Part shown: positions 8,728-16,688 of the stretch, piece after piece
Numbering within the stretch: the stretch's first letter is position 1
Layout: each line of letters opens with the position of its first letter
From: Terripilifer sp031921685
Lineage (GTDB): Bacteria; Pseudomonadota; Alphaproteobacteria; Rhizobiales; Beijerinckiaceae
DNA length: 64,000 bases
Direction of reading: 5' to 3'
Assembly (NCBI RefSeq): GCF_031921685.1
Contig: NZ_JAPDHU010000003.1
Location: forward strand, 62,001 to 126,000
Program-made: the position numbers and the translations under genes
The notes under the pieces: model-generated
The model's database searches: none
Seen by the model: only the letters and a program-made list of their open reading frames with translations
Told to the model about the DNA's origin: nothing

Positions 8728-8744
8728 ATTAGAATTACTCTAAT
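8728..8744. promoter_or_regulatory. Irr-box (ICE)-like motif, distal
   Basis: ATTAGAA-TTA-CTCTAAT has arms ATTAGA/TCTAAT in perfect inverted symmetry and again resembles the Irr-box consensus. It is 70 bp from the proximal copy, close to seven helical turns, and about 190 bp upstream of piuC. The other gene facing this region (8795) ends here, so the sites should serve the iron operon. Confidence 0.52.
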
Positions 8745-8794
8745 TAAGCCAAAATCGCGATGTCATTGATAGTGCGCCGCGAAGCCGACCGATA

Positions 8795-9796
8795 CTACGC
8801 GCTAACGGGGTCTTCCCGGCCGTCTTTCGAGGCGAGCATCCCTGCTCTGATATTTCCTTCACTTGGATGTGGAGTAGATCGCTCGACGAAGGTTATCGGC
8901 ACGATGACCCGCAACGCCCGTCGCGCGACGCTGACATGAATAGGCGTCTTAGTCACGACTTCACCATCTATGGAAACATAGCGGATCGGATCGGTCGTCA
9001 GGGTCACCGCTTTCGTCCGCACCACATCCAAACGATGTGGTCCCAGCGGAAGATGCAGCCAGATGCGCAACCAGCCGCTCACCAGAGCCCAGCGCGAACT
9101 TCCCTTAATGATGCGAATGACAATATCGCGGCTCTCCACATCCGCTTCATCCGCGACCAGCATGCCGCCATGATAGGGACCGTTGGCGATGAGCACGTCG
9201 ACGGCTTGATCGACATCGAGAACCGTCTGTCCTTCGTGGCTCAAACGACAAGCAAAGGGCTTGAACGTGGCCAACATGCGGGCGGCTGCAATCAGATAGC
9301 CGAACCGCCCCAGATAGCGTTTGAGCTGATGCGGCCGGCTGCGCCCGATCGCAGCAGAAATGCCAATCGATGCCGCATTGGCAAAGAGATCGCCATCGAT
9401 ACAGCCCAGGTCGACAGCAACTACGGTCCCGTTGGCCAAGGCATGAGCGGCGCCTTCGACATCAATGGGAATGGTCAGCGTTCGCGCGAAACTATTGGCC
9501 GTCCCAAGCGGCAGAATCGCAAGCGTGGCCGCGGAGCCGACGAAGTAATCGACGATGGAGCTGATCGTCCCATCGCCCCCGCCGACGATGACCAGCACAG
9601 CTCCTCGCGCCACCACACCTTGGACGATTTCCGATAAACGACCAGGATCGCGAACCGGGTAAGTCGCGCTCAGTGCCACCCCATGAGTGGCCAGGGCAAC
9701 CTTGGCCCGAGCGTAGAGTTTTCGTCCCCGCCGCGAGCGCGTATTGACGATCAAGACCGCCTCGCGCCAGGCCTGCGGTCGCTCTGTTTCGATCAT
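8795..9796 (-). CDS. Diacylglycerol kinase-family lipid kinase
   Basis: A 333-residue soluble lipid kinase of the DAGK_cat (DgkB/YegS-like) family that phosphorylates diacylglycerol or a sphingosine-like lipid with ATP. The nucleotide-binding signature VGGGDGT is at residues 71-77, followed by LAILPLGTANSFARTL, the second conserved block. The C-terminal beta domain has NGPYHGGMLVADEADVESRD and IDGEVV as in YegS. Start chosen at 9796 (MIETERPQ); the frame is open to 9850. The gene stands alone, divergent from the HPP gene. Confidence 0.86.
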   Translation of the reverse strand: MIETERPQAWREAVLIVNTRSRRGRKLYARAKVALATHGVALSATYPVRDPGRLSEIVQGVVARGAVLVIVGGGDGTISSIVDYFVGSAATLAILPLGTANSFARTLTIPIDVEGAAHALANGTVVAVDLGCIDGDLFANAASIGISAAIGRSRPHQLKRYLGRFGYLIAAARMLATFKPFACRLSHEGQTVLDVDQAVDVLIANGPYHGGMLVADEADVESRDIVIRIIKGSSRWALVSGWLRIWLHLPLGPHRLDVVRTKAVTLTTDPIRYVSIDGEVVTKTPIHVSVARRALRVIVPITFVERSTPHPSEGNIRAGMLASKDGREDPVSA

Positions 9797-9895
9797 GGAT
9801 GCGTGGCCTCCCGTTGCTGAAGAACAACGCGGAAAAGGCCGTTTCGACACAGAGCCAATTGGCTTCAGTTGCGAGGCTATGCATATTTCACAAGA

Positions 9896-9943
9896 ATATT
9901 ATGCTGTTATTTTAAATTGACGAACGTCGTTTGTGCATAATAT
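9896..9943. promoter_or_regulatory. 9-bp inverted repeat over a candidate promoter
   Basis: ATATTATGC (9896-9904) and GCATAATAT (9935-9943) form a perfect inverted repeat with a 30-bp spacer. A TTGACG at 9917-9922 and TATCTA at 9941-9946, 18 bp apart, could be the promoter of the HPP gene starting at 9976; the right arm overlaps the -10. Probably a regulator site for one or both divergent genes. Confidence 0.35.
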
Positions 9944-9975
9944 CTAGGCTAACTGCATCTCAGTTAGGCGATATT

Positions 9976-10648
9976 TTGCGTTTCTTCCAGCCGATTCTGT
10001 CCGGCGCCAATTTCCGCGACCGCGCTTTATCCTGTCTCGGGGTCTTCATTGCCATCGCCTGGACGGGCATCACCAGTTTGCGCCGTTCTCGGCGAGACCT
10101 CGCCCCTGATCATCGCGCCCGTCGGTGCGTCGGCGGTCATCGTCTTTGCCATTCCGGCCAGCCCCCTGGCCCAGCCCTGGCCGGTCATCGGCGGCAATAT
10201 GATCGCCGCCTTCATCGGTCTCGCCTGCGCCTGGCTGATCCATGATCCGACATGGGCTGCGGCCCTGGCCGCCAGCCTGGCGCTAGCGATCATGTCGCTG
10301 ACACGATCCCTGCATCCGCCAGGCGGCGCTGTCGCAATGACCGCGGCGCTGGGCGAACCGATCGTTGCCAAATGGGGCCTGTTGTTCCCTCCGGTGCCCG
10401 TGGCCGTCAATTCGGCCGCCATGGTGGCCGCCGGCGTGCTGTTCCATCGCCTCCTGCGCCGATCTTATCCACACCGGCCCCTGCCATCGCCTGGTGCGGC
10501 CGCACCGACCTTTGTCGCCGCCGATATCGACGAAGCCCTGCAGCAGATGGGTGAAAGTTTCGATATCGCACGGGCCGATCTCGAACGCCTGCTCGAACAA
10601 GCGGAATTGAACGCGCATCAGCGACGGTTGCGCTCGACCATCACCTGA
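9976..10648 (+). pseudogene. HPP-family membrane protein, frameshifted
   Basis: The HPP family consists of four-helix integral membrane proteins; a role in nitrite transport has been reported for some members. Here the N-terminus MRFFQPILSGANFRDRALSC (TTG start at 9976, AGG upstream) is in one frame up to about 10080, and the rest (GETSPLIIAPVGASAVIVFA, SPLAQPWPVIGGN, SLHPPGGAVAM with the HPP motif) continues in the next frame. One extra base near 10081, or two missing, explains it. Both halves read as good HPP sequence, so this is a recent mutation, a read error, or less likely programmed frameshifting. A C-terminal coiled-coil tail follows the membrane part. Confidence 0.75.
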
Positions 10649-10747
10649 GGGCTAATATCTGTTCAAACCTTGAGCTGTCGTGCAAAATCCCTATGTGTGG
10701 GCCTCTCACCACAGCATCGGCCAGATTTTACTCGCAGGTTTTTCTGA

Positions 10748-12622
10748 ATGTCAGAATTGAGCTCGACCAACCGTCTCGACCGACCCGTGGACGAGGCGGT
10801 CGATCACATTTTGGGCGACGCGACCGCCGAAATCACTCTGGTCGAATACGGCAGCTATGCCTGCCCCCATTGCCGCGCCGCCAATGACAGGATCATCCAG
10901 GTTCGCGAACAGTTCGGCGATCGCTTGCGCTACGTCTTCCGGCATCGCCCGCTGACCAACAACGAACTCGCACGCCGCGCCGCCGAGCTTGTCGAATACA
11001 CCCGCGACAGCGAGCACTTCTGGGATGCGCATGTCAAACTGATGACACGCTCGACCACCCTCACCGAGGACGATCTGCGAGCGGTCGCTTCCGATCTCGG
11101 CCTGTCCTATTTCGACGATGAAGATCTGGAAGAGACCGCCTATCGCGCACGCCAGCGCGTCGATACCGATATTTCCAGCTCCTATGCCAGCGGCGTCATG
11201 TACACGCCGACCTTTTTCATCAACGGTCGCCGCTACGATGGCCCCTGGGATGAAAGCTCCTTCGCCGATGCCATGCTCGGCTCGCTTGGACATCGTGTCC
11301 GCTCTGCCGCCCTCGATTTCGCCAGTTGGGCGCCTTCCACCGGCATCTTGCTGCTGCTCGGCACGATCGCCGCCGTTTTAGCCATGAACTCCGCCTTGGC
11401 CGGCGGCTTTGAAAAATTCTGGCACACCTATATGGGCCTGTCCCTGGGTGACGCCGCTTTCCGCATGTCGCTGCTGCATTGGGTGAACGATGCCCTGCTG
11501 ACGATTTTCTTTCTGGTCGTCGGCCTCGAAATCAAACGCGAATTCACCGTCGGCCATCTCGCCAGTCGCCGCTCCGCGGCTCTGCCGATCGCGGGCGCAC
11601 TTGGCGGCATGGTCGCGCCGGCCCTCCTCTATCTCCTGGTCATTCCTTCCGGCCCGTGGGCTCATGGCTGGGGCGTGCCGATGGCAACGGACACAGCCTT
11701 CGCGGTCGCGCTCATCGTCATGATGGGGCAGCGCGTCCCCGTCGAACTGCGCATCTTCCTCACCGCCGCCGCTATCGTCGATGACATCGGCTCGATCATC
11801 GTTGTCGCCGCCTTCTATTCAGGCGCTTTGAATCTCTATGCGCTCGGCGCCGCCGTCGCAGTCGTCGCCGCACTCGCCTTCCTCAACCGTTCGGCCGTCT
11901 ATGCGACGACACCCTATATTCTGCTCGGCATCGCTCTGTGGATCTGCGTCTATGTCGGCGGTTTGCATGCGACCCTGGCTGGCGTCGTACTGGCCCTATT
12001 CATTCCAACGCGGCCGCCGCCCAATCTGCGCGCCTTGATCACCCAGGCCAATTCCATCGTCACGGCCGAAGCCATGCGCTACGGCGAGGCTTTACGGCAC
12101 GGCCCTTCAGCGCCAGCCATGCGCGCGCTCGATGCAATCCACGATCGGCTTGAATCTCCGGCCGACCGCATGCTGCGTCATGTGGCGCCACGTTCGAGCT
12201 ATTTCGTGCTGCCGCTGTTCGCGCTCGCCAATGCCGGCGTGGTTCTGTCCATGGGCGTGTGGAGCGACCATCCACGCTTGATGCTGGCGATCATTCTCGG
12301 CCTCGTCGTCGGCAAACCGATCGGCATGGTCGGCGCCGCCGCGCTCGCCGTCTGGCTCAAGATCGCGGTCAAACCGGCCGAATATTCCTGGCGGCAATTG
12401 TGGGGCGCTGGTGCCCTCGCCGGTATCGGCTTCACCATGTCGCTGTTCATCGCCGGCCAGGCTTTCCCCGTCGCCAGCGATTTCGACGCGGCGAAGATCG
12501 CGGTCTTCTGCGCCTCGATTCTTTCGGCCATCATCGGCGTCGCCGCACTCTGGACGGCCTATGACACCAGCGCGGAAACGAACACCGAGGCCGATGCGCC
12601 AAAGGCCGCCGAAGTCACCTGA
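10748..12622 (+). CDS. nhaA: NhaA-type Na+/H+ antiporter fused to an N-terminal DsbA-like thioredoxin domain
   Basis: A 624-residue two-domain protein. Residues about 15-180 form a DsbA/thioredoxin-like domain with a CPHC active site at 39-42 and the cis-proline loop MYTPTFFING at 151-160. Residues about 190-612 are a complete NhaA antiporter with the ATDTAFAVAL block at 313-322 and the ion-binding aspartate pair at 345-346 (IVDDIGSI), the residues equivalent to E. coli NhaA Asp163/Asp164. Such fusions are known in actinobacteria and some alphaproteobacteria. No signal peptide precedes the thioredoxin domain, and the usual NhaA topology starts in the cytoplasm, so this domain is probably cytoplasmic, which is odd for a CPHC oxidoreductase. 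Confidence 0.92.
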   Translation: MSELSSTNRLDRPVDEAVDHILGDATAEITLVEYGSYACPHCRAANDRIIQVREQFGDRLRYVFRHRPLTNNELARRAAELVEYTRDSEHFWDAHVKLMTRSTTLTEDDLRAVASDLGLSYFDDEDLEETAYRARQRVDTDISSSYASGVMYTPTFFINGRRYDGPWDESSFADAMLGSLGHRVRSAALDFASWAPSTGILLLLGTIAAVLAMNSALAGGFEKFWHTYMGLSLGDAAFRMSLLHWVNDALLTIFFLVVGLEIKREFTVGHLASRRSAALPIAGALGGMVAPALLYLLVIPSGPWAHGWGVPMATDTAFAVALIVMMGQRVPVELRIFLTAAAIVDDIGSIIVVAAFYSGALNLYALGAAVAVVAALAFLNRSAVYATTPYILLGIALWICVYVGGLHATLAGVVLALFIPTRPPPNLRALITQANSIVTAEAMRYGEALRHGPSAPAMRALDAIHDRLESPADRMLRHVAPRSSYFVLPLFALANAGVVLSMGVWSDHPRLMLAIILGLVVGKPIGMVGAAALAVWLKIAVKPAEYSWRQLWGAGALAGIGFTMSLFIAGQAFPVASDFDAAKIAVFCASILSAIIGVAALWTAYDTSAETNTEADAPKAAEVT

Positions 12623-12627
12623 CCAGA

Positions 12628-12723
12628 GTCTTTCACCGTTTCACTGAAACGGTGAAAGACTTCAGGCTCTTGTTTTGACGCGTTTTCTTTACGCGAACCA
12701 GAATCCACTTCGCTCGAAAACGC
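12628..12723. repeat. Dispersed bipartite palindromic element, copy 2
   Basis: A perfect 15-bp inverted repeat (12628-12642 and 12646-12660, 3-nt loop), a linker ending in TTTTGACGCG, then GCGTTTTC (12680-12687) pairing with GAAAACGC (12716-12723). It fills the gap between the convergent nhaA-fusion and DadA-like genes and reaches to two bases from the latter's stop. I recognise the GACGCGTTTTC...CACTTCGCTCGAAAACGC arrangement as a widespread intergenic repeat of Hyphomicrobiales genomes but know no firm name for it. Confidence 0.65.
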
Positions 12724-12724
12724 T

Positions 12725-13954
12725 CTAAGATAAACGCCGCGGCGACAATTCCGGCATCGGCACCTGCCCGGTGATGATTTCTTCAGCCAGCAGGGCCGCG
12801 GTCGTCGGCCCCAGGGTAAAACCCTGGTGGCCATGGCCGAAATGGAACCACAGGTTTTTATGGCGCGGCGCCGCACCGACGAGCGGCAACATATCGGGCA
12901 TGCATGGACGATTGCCGAACCAAGGTTCGGCTTCGACTGGCTCGCCCAGATCAAGCAGCTCACGAGCGGCCTGTTCAGCACGAACCATCTGCACCGGTGT
13001 TGGCGGCGCATCGAAACGGGCAATCTCGGCACCCGTCAGAACCCTGAAACCAGCCCGCATGGGTGACAGCGCTGCCCCGTTCTCGACATCGAGCATCGGT
13101 AGGTTCAGCGTCGTCCCGCCTGTGTAATGCCGATGATAGCCGCGCTTGCGCAGGAGCGGGACACGATAGCCAAATTTCTGCAACAGCAACGGCGACCACG
13201 GTCCAAGCGCCACAACCACGTGCCGCGCGGCAAGCCGCCCCCAGCGAACACCGACACTCCACATGCGGCCATCTTGCTCCAGACTGCTCGCATCCGCCGT
13301 TTGAATGCGCCCGCCACGGGCGACGAACAAATCCGCGTAAGCCTGTGTCAGCGCGCCTGGATCGCTGCAGCTCCAGCTATCGAGCCAGTGAAATGCGCCG
13401 GCGCATGCGATCTTCAGCGCCGGCTCGGCCGCAGCCAGCTCCGCCCCATCCATGATCCGCAATGCCAGATCATATTGGCGCGCGACACGTTCCGCCTGCG
13501 CCACGTTGCGCTCGAACTCTCCGGTGCTGCGGAACATCTTGCGAAAGCCCTCACGCCGGATCAGCCCCTCGACGCCAGCAGCAGCGATGAGTGGTGCATG
13601 ATCGGCAGTCGAGCGGCGTGTCAGCTTCGCATAGCTGCGCGAGATGATCTGATGCCGCACCGGAGCTGACGCTTGGAAATAACCAAGGAGCGGCCGCCAC
13701 TGATCCGGCAATGCATCGAGGTGATAGTTCACATCGTTGCCGCGCTTGAAAATGACCCGCAGCAGACTGGCGAGATCGTGGGGAAAAGCATAGGGCTCCG
13801 CAGCCTCGGCCTGGATCAGACCAGCGTTTCCATAGCTGGTCTCATGCCCCGGCGACGTCCGATCGACAAGAACCACCTCCTGCCCCTGGGCCTGCAACGC
13901 CAGCGCGGTCGAGACACCCACCATGCCCGCGCCCAGCACCAAAACATCCGGCAT
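12725..13954 (-). CDS. DadA-like FAD-dependent amino-acid dehydrogenase/oxidase
   Basis: A 409-residue DAO-family flavoenzyme, expected to oxidise a D-amino acid or related amine. The dinucleotide-binding motif GAGMVG is at residues 8-13, followed by the acidic VDR end of the second strand. The ETSYGNAG block and the C-terminal FHFGHGHQGFTLGPTTAALLAE segment are the DadA-like hallmarks. No DadX racemase or transporter is adjacent, and the N-terminus lacks a signal peptide. The 3' end abuts the palindromic element at 12723. Confidence 0.85.
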   Translation of the reverse strand: MPDVLVLGAGMVGVSTALALQAQGQEVVLVDRTSPGHETSYGNAGLIQAEAAEPYAFPHDLASLLRVIFKRGNDVNYHLDALPDQWRPLLGYFQASAPVRHQIISRSYAKLTRRSTADHAPLIAAAGVEGLIRREGFRKMFRSTGEFERNVAQAERVARQYDLALRIMDGAELAAAEPALKIACAGAFHWLDSWSCSDPGALTQAYADLFVARGGRIQTADASSLEQDGRMWSVGVRWGRLAARHVVVALGPWSPLLLQKFGYRVPLLRKRGYHRHYTGGTTLNLPMLDVENGAALSPMRAGFRVLTGAEIARFDAPPTPVQMVRAEQAARELLDLGEPVEAEPWFGNRPCMPDMLPLVGAAPRHKNLWFHFGHGHQGFTLGPTTAALLAEEIITGQVPMPELSPRRLS

Positions 13955-14115
13955 ATTCTGTCTCCGACCTCCAGGCCGCCCTCAGAACTGGCATAAACCA
14001 TTGCCGGCATAGACCCAATGGGTTCTCTGGACGCACCGTGGAACGGATGAAAAACCTCTGTTAAATTCTCCGAGATTGAGGCTGGCCCAGTGAGGCAGCC
14101 AATGAGGAAAGCGCC

Positions 14116-14592
14116 ATGAATGAAACCATCCGCTTCCTGCTCCTGCTTCTAGGCACCCTCGGTGCCGGTTTGATCGCCGGCCTGTTTTTCATTTTCTCCA
14201 ACACGATCATGAAAAGTTTCGACCGCCTGCCATCGGCGAGCGCCATCCTCGCCATGCAGGCGATCAATATCGTCATCATCAATCCCCTGTTTATGACGGT
14301 TTTCTTCGGCACCGCTGCGATCTGCCTGGCACTGCTGGCAGCATCTCTCGGCTGGAACATGCCGGGGGCGCTCTGCATCCTCTTGGGATCGCTGATCTAC
14401 CTCATCGGCTCGATCGGCGTGACGATGGTCTGCAACGTCCCCCTCAATAACCGCATGGCCGCGCTCCCGGAGACGGCTCCGGCGACCGCATGGGCAGATT
14501 ACAGCGCGCCCTGGACGCGCTGGAACCACGTGCGCGCCGTGGCCTCGCTACTCACCGCAGCTCTGTTCGTCACGGCACTCTGGCAGGACTGA
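14116..14592 (+). CDS. DUF1772 (anthrone oxygenase-like) membrane protein
   Basis: A 158-residue integral membrane protein with four predicted helices. It has the family blocks GLFFIFSNTIMKSFDRLP near residue 22, CNVPLNNRMA around 114, and W..WNHVRAVAS near the C-terminus. DUF1772 members are distantly related to fungal anthrone oxygenases, but the bacterial function is unknown. It converges with the MetE-like gene, with six bases between the stops. Confidence 0.82.
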   Translation: MNETIRFLLLLLGTLGAGLIAGLFFIFSNTIMKSFDRLPSASAILAMQAINIVIINPLFMTVFFGTAAICLALLAASLGWNMPGALCILLGSLIYLIGSIGVTMVCNVPLNNRMAALPETAPATAWADYSAPWTRWNHVRAVASLLTAALFVTALWQD

Positions 14593-14598
14593 AGTCGA

Positions 14599-15648
14599 TC
14601 ACGCCGGCAATTCGGAGCGTACGATCTGCGTGCCCTGCACCATCGCCTGCAATTTGGCATAAGCTATGTCTCGGGGAATATATTTCATGCCGCAATCGGG
14701 CGCGATGACGAGCCGTTCCGCCGCCACATAGGGCAAAGCCGCGCGGATGCGATCCGCGACCTGTTCGGGCGTTTCCACAGTCATGTCGGACAGATCGATC
14801 ACGCCAAGCACGACCGTCTTCGACGGTAAACCTTTCAACACAGCGCAATCCAGTTTCGACTGCGCGGTTTCAATCGAAATCTGTCCGATCGGCGATCCCT
14901 CGAATTCAGGCAGGAAAGAATAGCCCGGCGGCCGCTCGTGAATGATCGCCGCATAGCCAAAACAGATGTGCACGGCCGTCGTGCCTTTGACGCCGTCGAG
15001 CGCCGCATTCATCGCAGCGAGACCATAATCGCGCGCCGCCTGCGGGCGCGCCTGCATATAGGGCTCATCGATCTGAACGATATCGACGCCGGCGGCGAAG
15101 AGATCCTTGATCTCCTCATTGACCGCCGCCGCATAGGCGAAAGCCAAGTCCCGGCCACTCGGGTAAAAATCGTTCTGCGCCTGCTGCGACATCGTATAGG
15201 GCCCAGGCACGGTGATCTTGGTGACGCGCTTGGTATGGTTACGCAGGAACTCGACGTCACGCACACCGATGGGATGCTTGCGCTTGATCGGACCGACGAC
15301 ACGCGGCACCGGATTGGGATGGCCCGACCGATCGAGCGCCGTGCCCGGATTGTCGACATCGACTCCTTCGAGCGCCGTAGCAAAGCGGTTCGAATAGCTC
15401 TCGCGCCGCACCTCGCCGTCGGTGATGATATCGAGGCCGGCCTCCTCCTGATCGCGAATGGCCAGCACCGTCGCGTCGTCCTGGGCTTGCTGCAAAAATT
15501 CAGGCGCGACACGCCACAATTCCCGCGCCCGAACACGCGGCGGGAAACGTTTGGCGAGACTGGCCCGATCGATCAGCCAATCGGGAACGGAGTAAGAGCC
15601 AACAAGAGACGTAGGCAACAGGACTGGAGCTTGATACGAGCGAGCCAT
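14599..15648 (-). CDS. MetE C-terminal-like zinc methyltransferase (cobalamin-independent methionine synthase family)
   Basis: A 349-residue single-domain member of the MetE/UROD superfamily, matching the C-terminal catalytic half of methionine synthase without its N-terminal half. Zinc-type ligands are present: His227 and Cys229 (VHICFGY), Glu260 (QISIE) and Cys319 (APDCGMKY), plus the DEP motif at 194-196. Short MetE-like proteins occur in catabolic clusters as well as in methionine synthesis, for example as methyltransferases or C-C/C-S lyases. It lies downstream of tctC and a lysR gene on the same strand, which favours a catabolic or specialised methyl-transfer role. Confidence 0.82.
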   Translation of the reverse strand: MARSYQAPVLLPTSLVGSYSVPDWLIDRASLAKRFPPRVRARELWRVAPEFLQQAQDDATVLAIRDQEEAGLDIITDGEVRRESYSNRFATALEGVDVDNPGTALDRSGHPNPVPRVVGPIKRKHPIGVRDVEFLRNHTKRVTKITVPGPYTMSQQAQNDFYPSGRDLAFAYAAAVNEEIKDLFAAGVDIVQIDEPYMQARPQAARDYGLAAMNAALDGVKGTTAVHICFGYAAIIHERPPGYSFLPEFEGSPIGQISIETAQSKLDCAVLKGLPSKTVVLGVIDLSDMTVETPEQVADRIRAALPYVAAERLVIAPDCGMKYIPRDIAYAKLQAMVQGTQIVRSELPA

Positions 15649-15730
15649 GGCTTTGACGATCCTCCCTTGGGCAGTGTTGGCCCTCAGGATGGGACGAATC
15701 CGCGTGCCAGGCTAGCCCCGTGCTCGCCGG

Positions 15731-16657
15731 TTACGGCTCCACCGGGTCGACCGGCTCGTCGGCCTCCGAGAGAGCCTTAACCAAGGCGCTAATGGACGGT
15801 GACAACGTATTCGAGCGCAACGTGGCGAGCCACAGATCGAACTGCGCCCAGTCATCAACAATCGAAATCGCCACCAACCCGCGCATGGATATCTCCGCCG
15901 CCGAGCTGTCATGCGGCAGAATGGTAACGCCCAGGCCGCTATGAACAATCCGCAAGCTCGAGGCTGGACTGCGGGATTCGGCACGCCTGAGCAGATCGAC
16001 GCCGCGCTTCGCTGCTTCCTGCAAGAGTGTTTGTCCCATGGCCGTTTCGTGCGGCAGCACCCAGTTCTCTTCCAAAAGCTCGTCCAATTTGACGGACGTC
16101 CGGCTGGCAAGCGGATGAGAAGGATTGACAACGACGCTCAACCGATCCCGCCGATAGGGCAAGACTTCCAGCGACGGCGCGATATGGCCTGAAAGAATAA
16201 TCCCAACATCAGCCTGGCCGCCCAACAAACTGTCGACCACGTCTTGGCTCTTCAGTTCCTTCAGCAGCAGGCTGACACTCGGATAGTTTCGCAGGAATTT
16301 ATCGAGCTGTTCAGGCAGATCGTGATAGAGCGCCGGCGCAGGCACGGCGAAGCGAATTTTTTCGGTATTCCCGACCGCCAGATCGCGAACATTGTCTTCA
16401 AGCTGATCGATGTCGGCGGCGATGCGGCGGGCATAATTGGCGACGACACGACCAAAGGGCGTCAGGGAAATCCCCCGCCCCGTGCGAATGATAACCTGAT
16501 GACCAAGACTGCTTTCCAGGAACTGGATGCGCCGGCTCGCCGCCGACACAGCTGTGTGCAGTTCCTCAGCGGCCTGCGTCAGCGAGCCAAATTTTTCGAT
16601 TGCTAGCACCAGCTTGAGAGTCTTCAAGCTGAGGCGATCATAGAGTTTCGCGCCCAT
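15731..16657 (-). CDS. LysR-family regulator
   Basis: A 308-residue LysR transcription factor. The winged helix-turn-helix occupies about residues 9-68 (LKLVLAIEKFGSLTQAAEEL, then SRRIQFLESSLG). The C-terminal periplasmic-binding-fold domain has the common SVVVNPSHPLASR segment. It sits between tctC (upstream) and the metE-like gene (downstream) on the same strand, with spacings of 31 and 82 bp, so it probably controls this group in response to the ligand or a breakdown product. Confidence 0.88.
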   Translation of the reverse strand: MGAKLYDRLSLKTLKLVLAIEKFGSLTQAAEELHTAVSAASRRIQFLESSLGHQVIIRTGRGISLTPFGRVVANYARRIAADIDQLEDNVRDLAVGNTEKIRFAVPAPALYHDLPEQLDKFLRNYPSVSLLLKELKSQDVVDSLLGGQADVGIILSGHIAPSLEVLPYRRDRLSVVVNPSHPLASRTSVKLDELLEENWVLPHETAMGQTLLQEAAKRGVDLLRRAESRSPASSLRIVHSGLGVTILPHDSSAAEISMRGLVAISIVDDWAQFDLWLATLRSNTLSPSISALVKALSEADEPVDPVEP

Positions 16658-16688
16658 ATGTCCTCCGGTCGCGCGTTCCTGACGCGAC

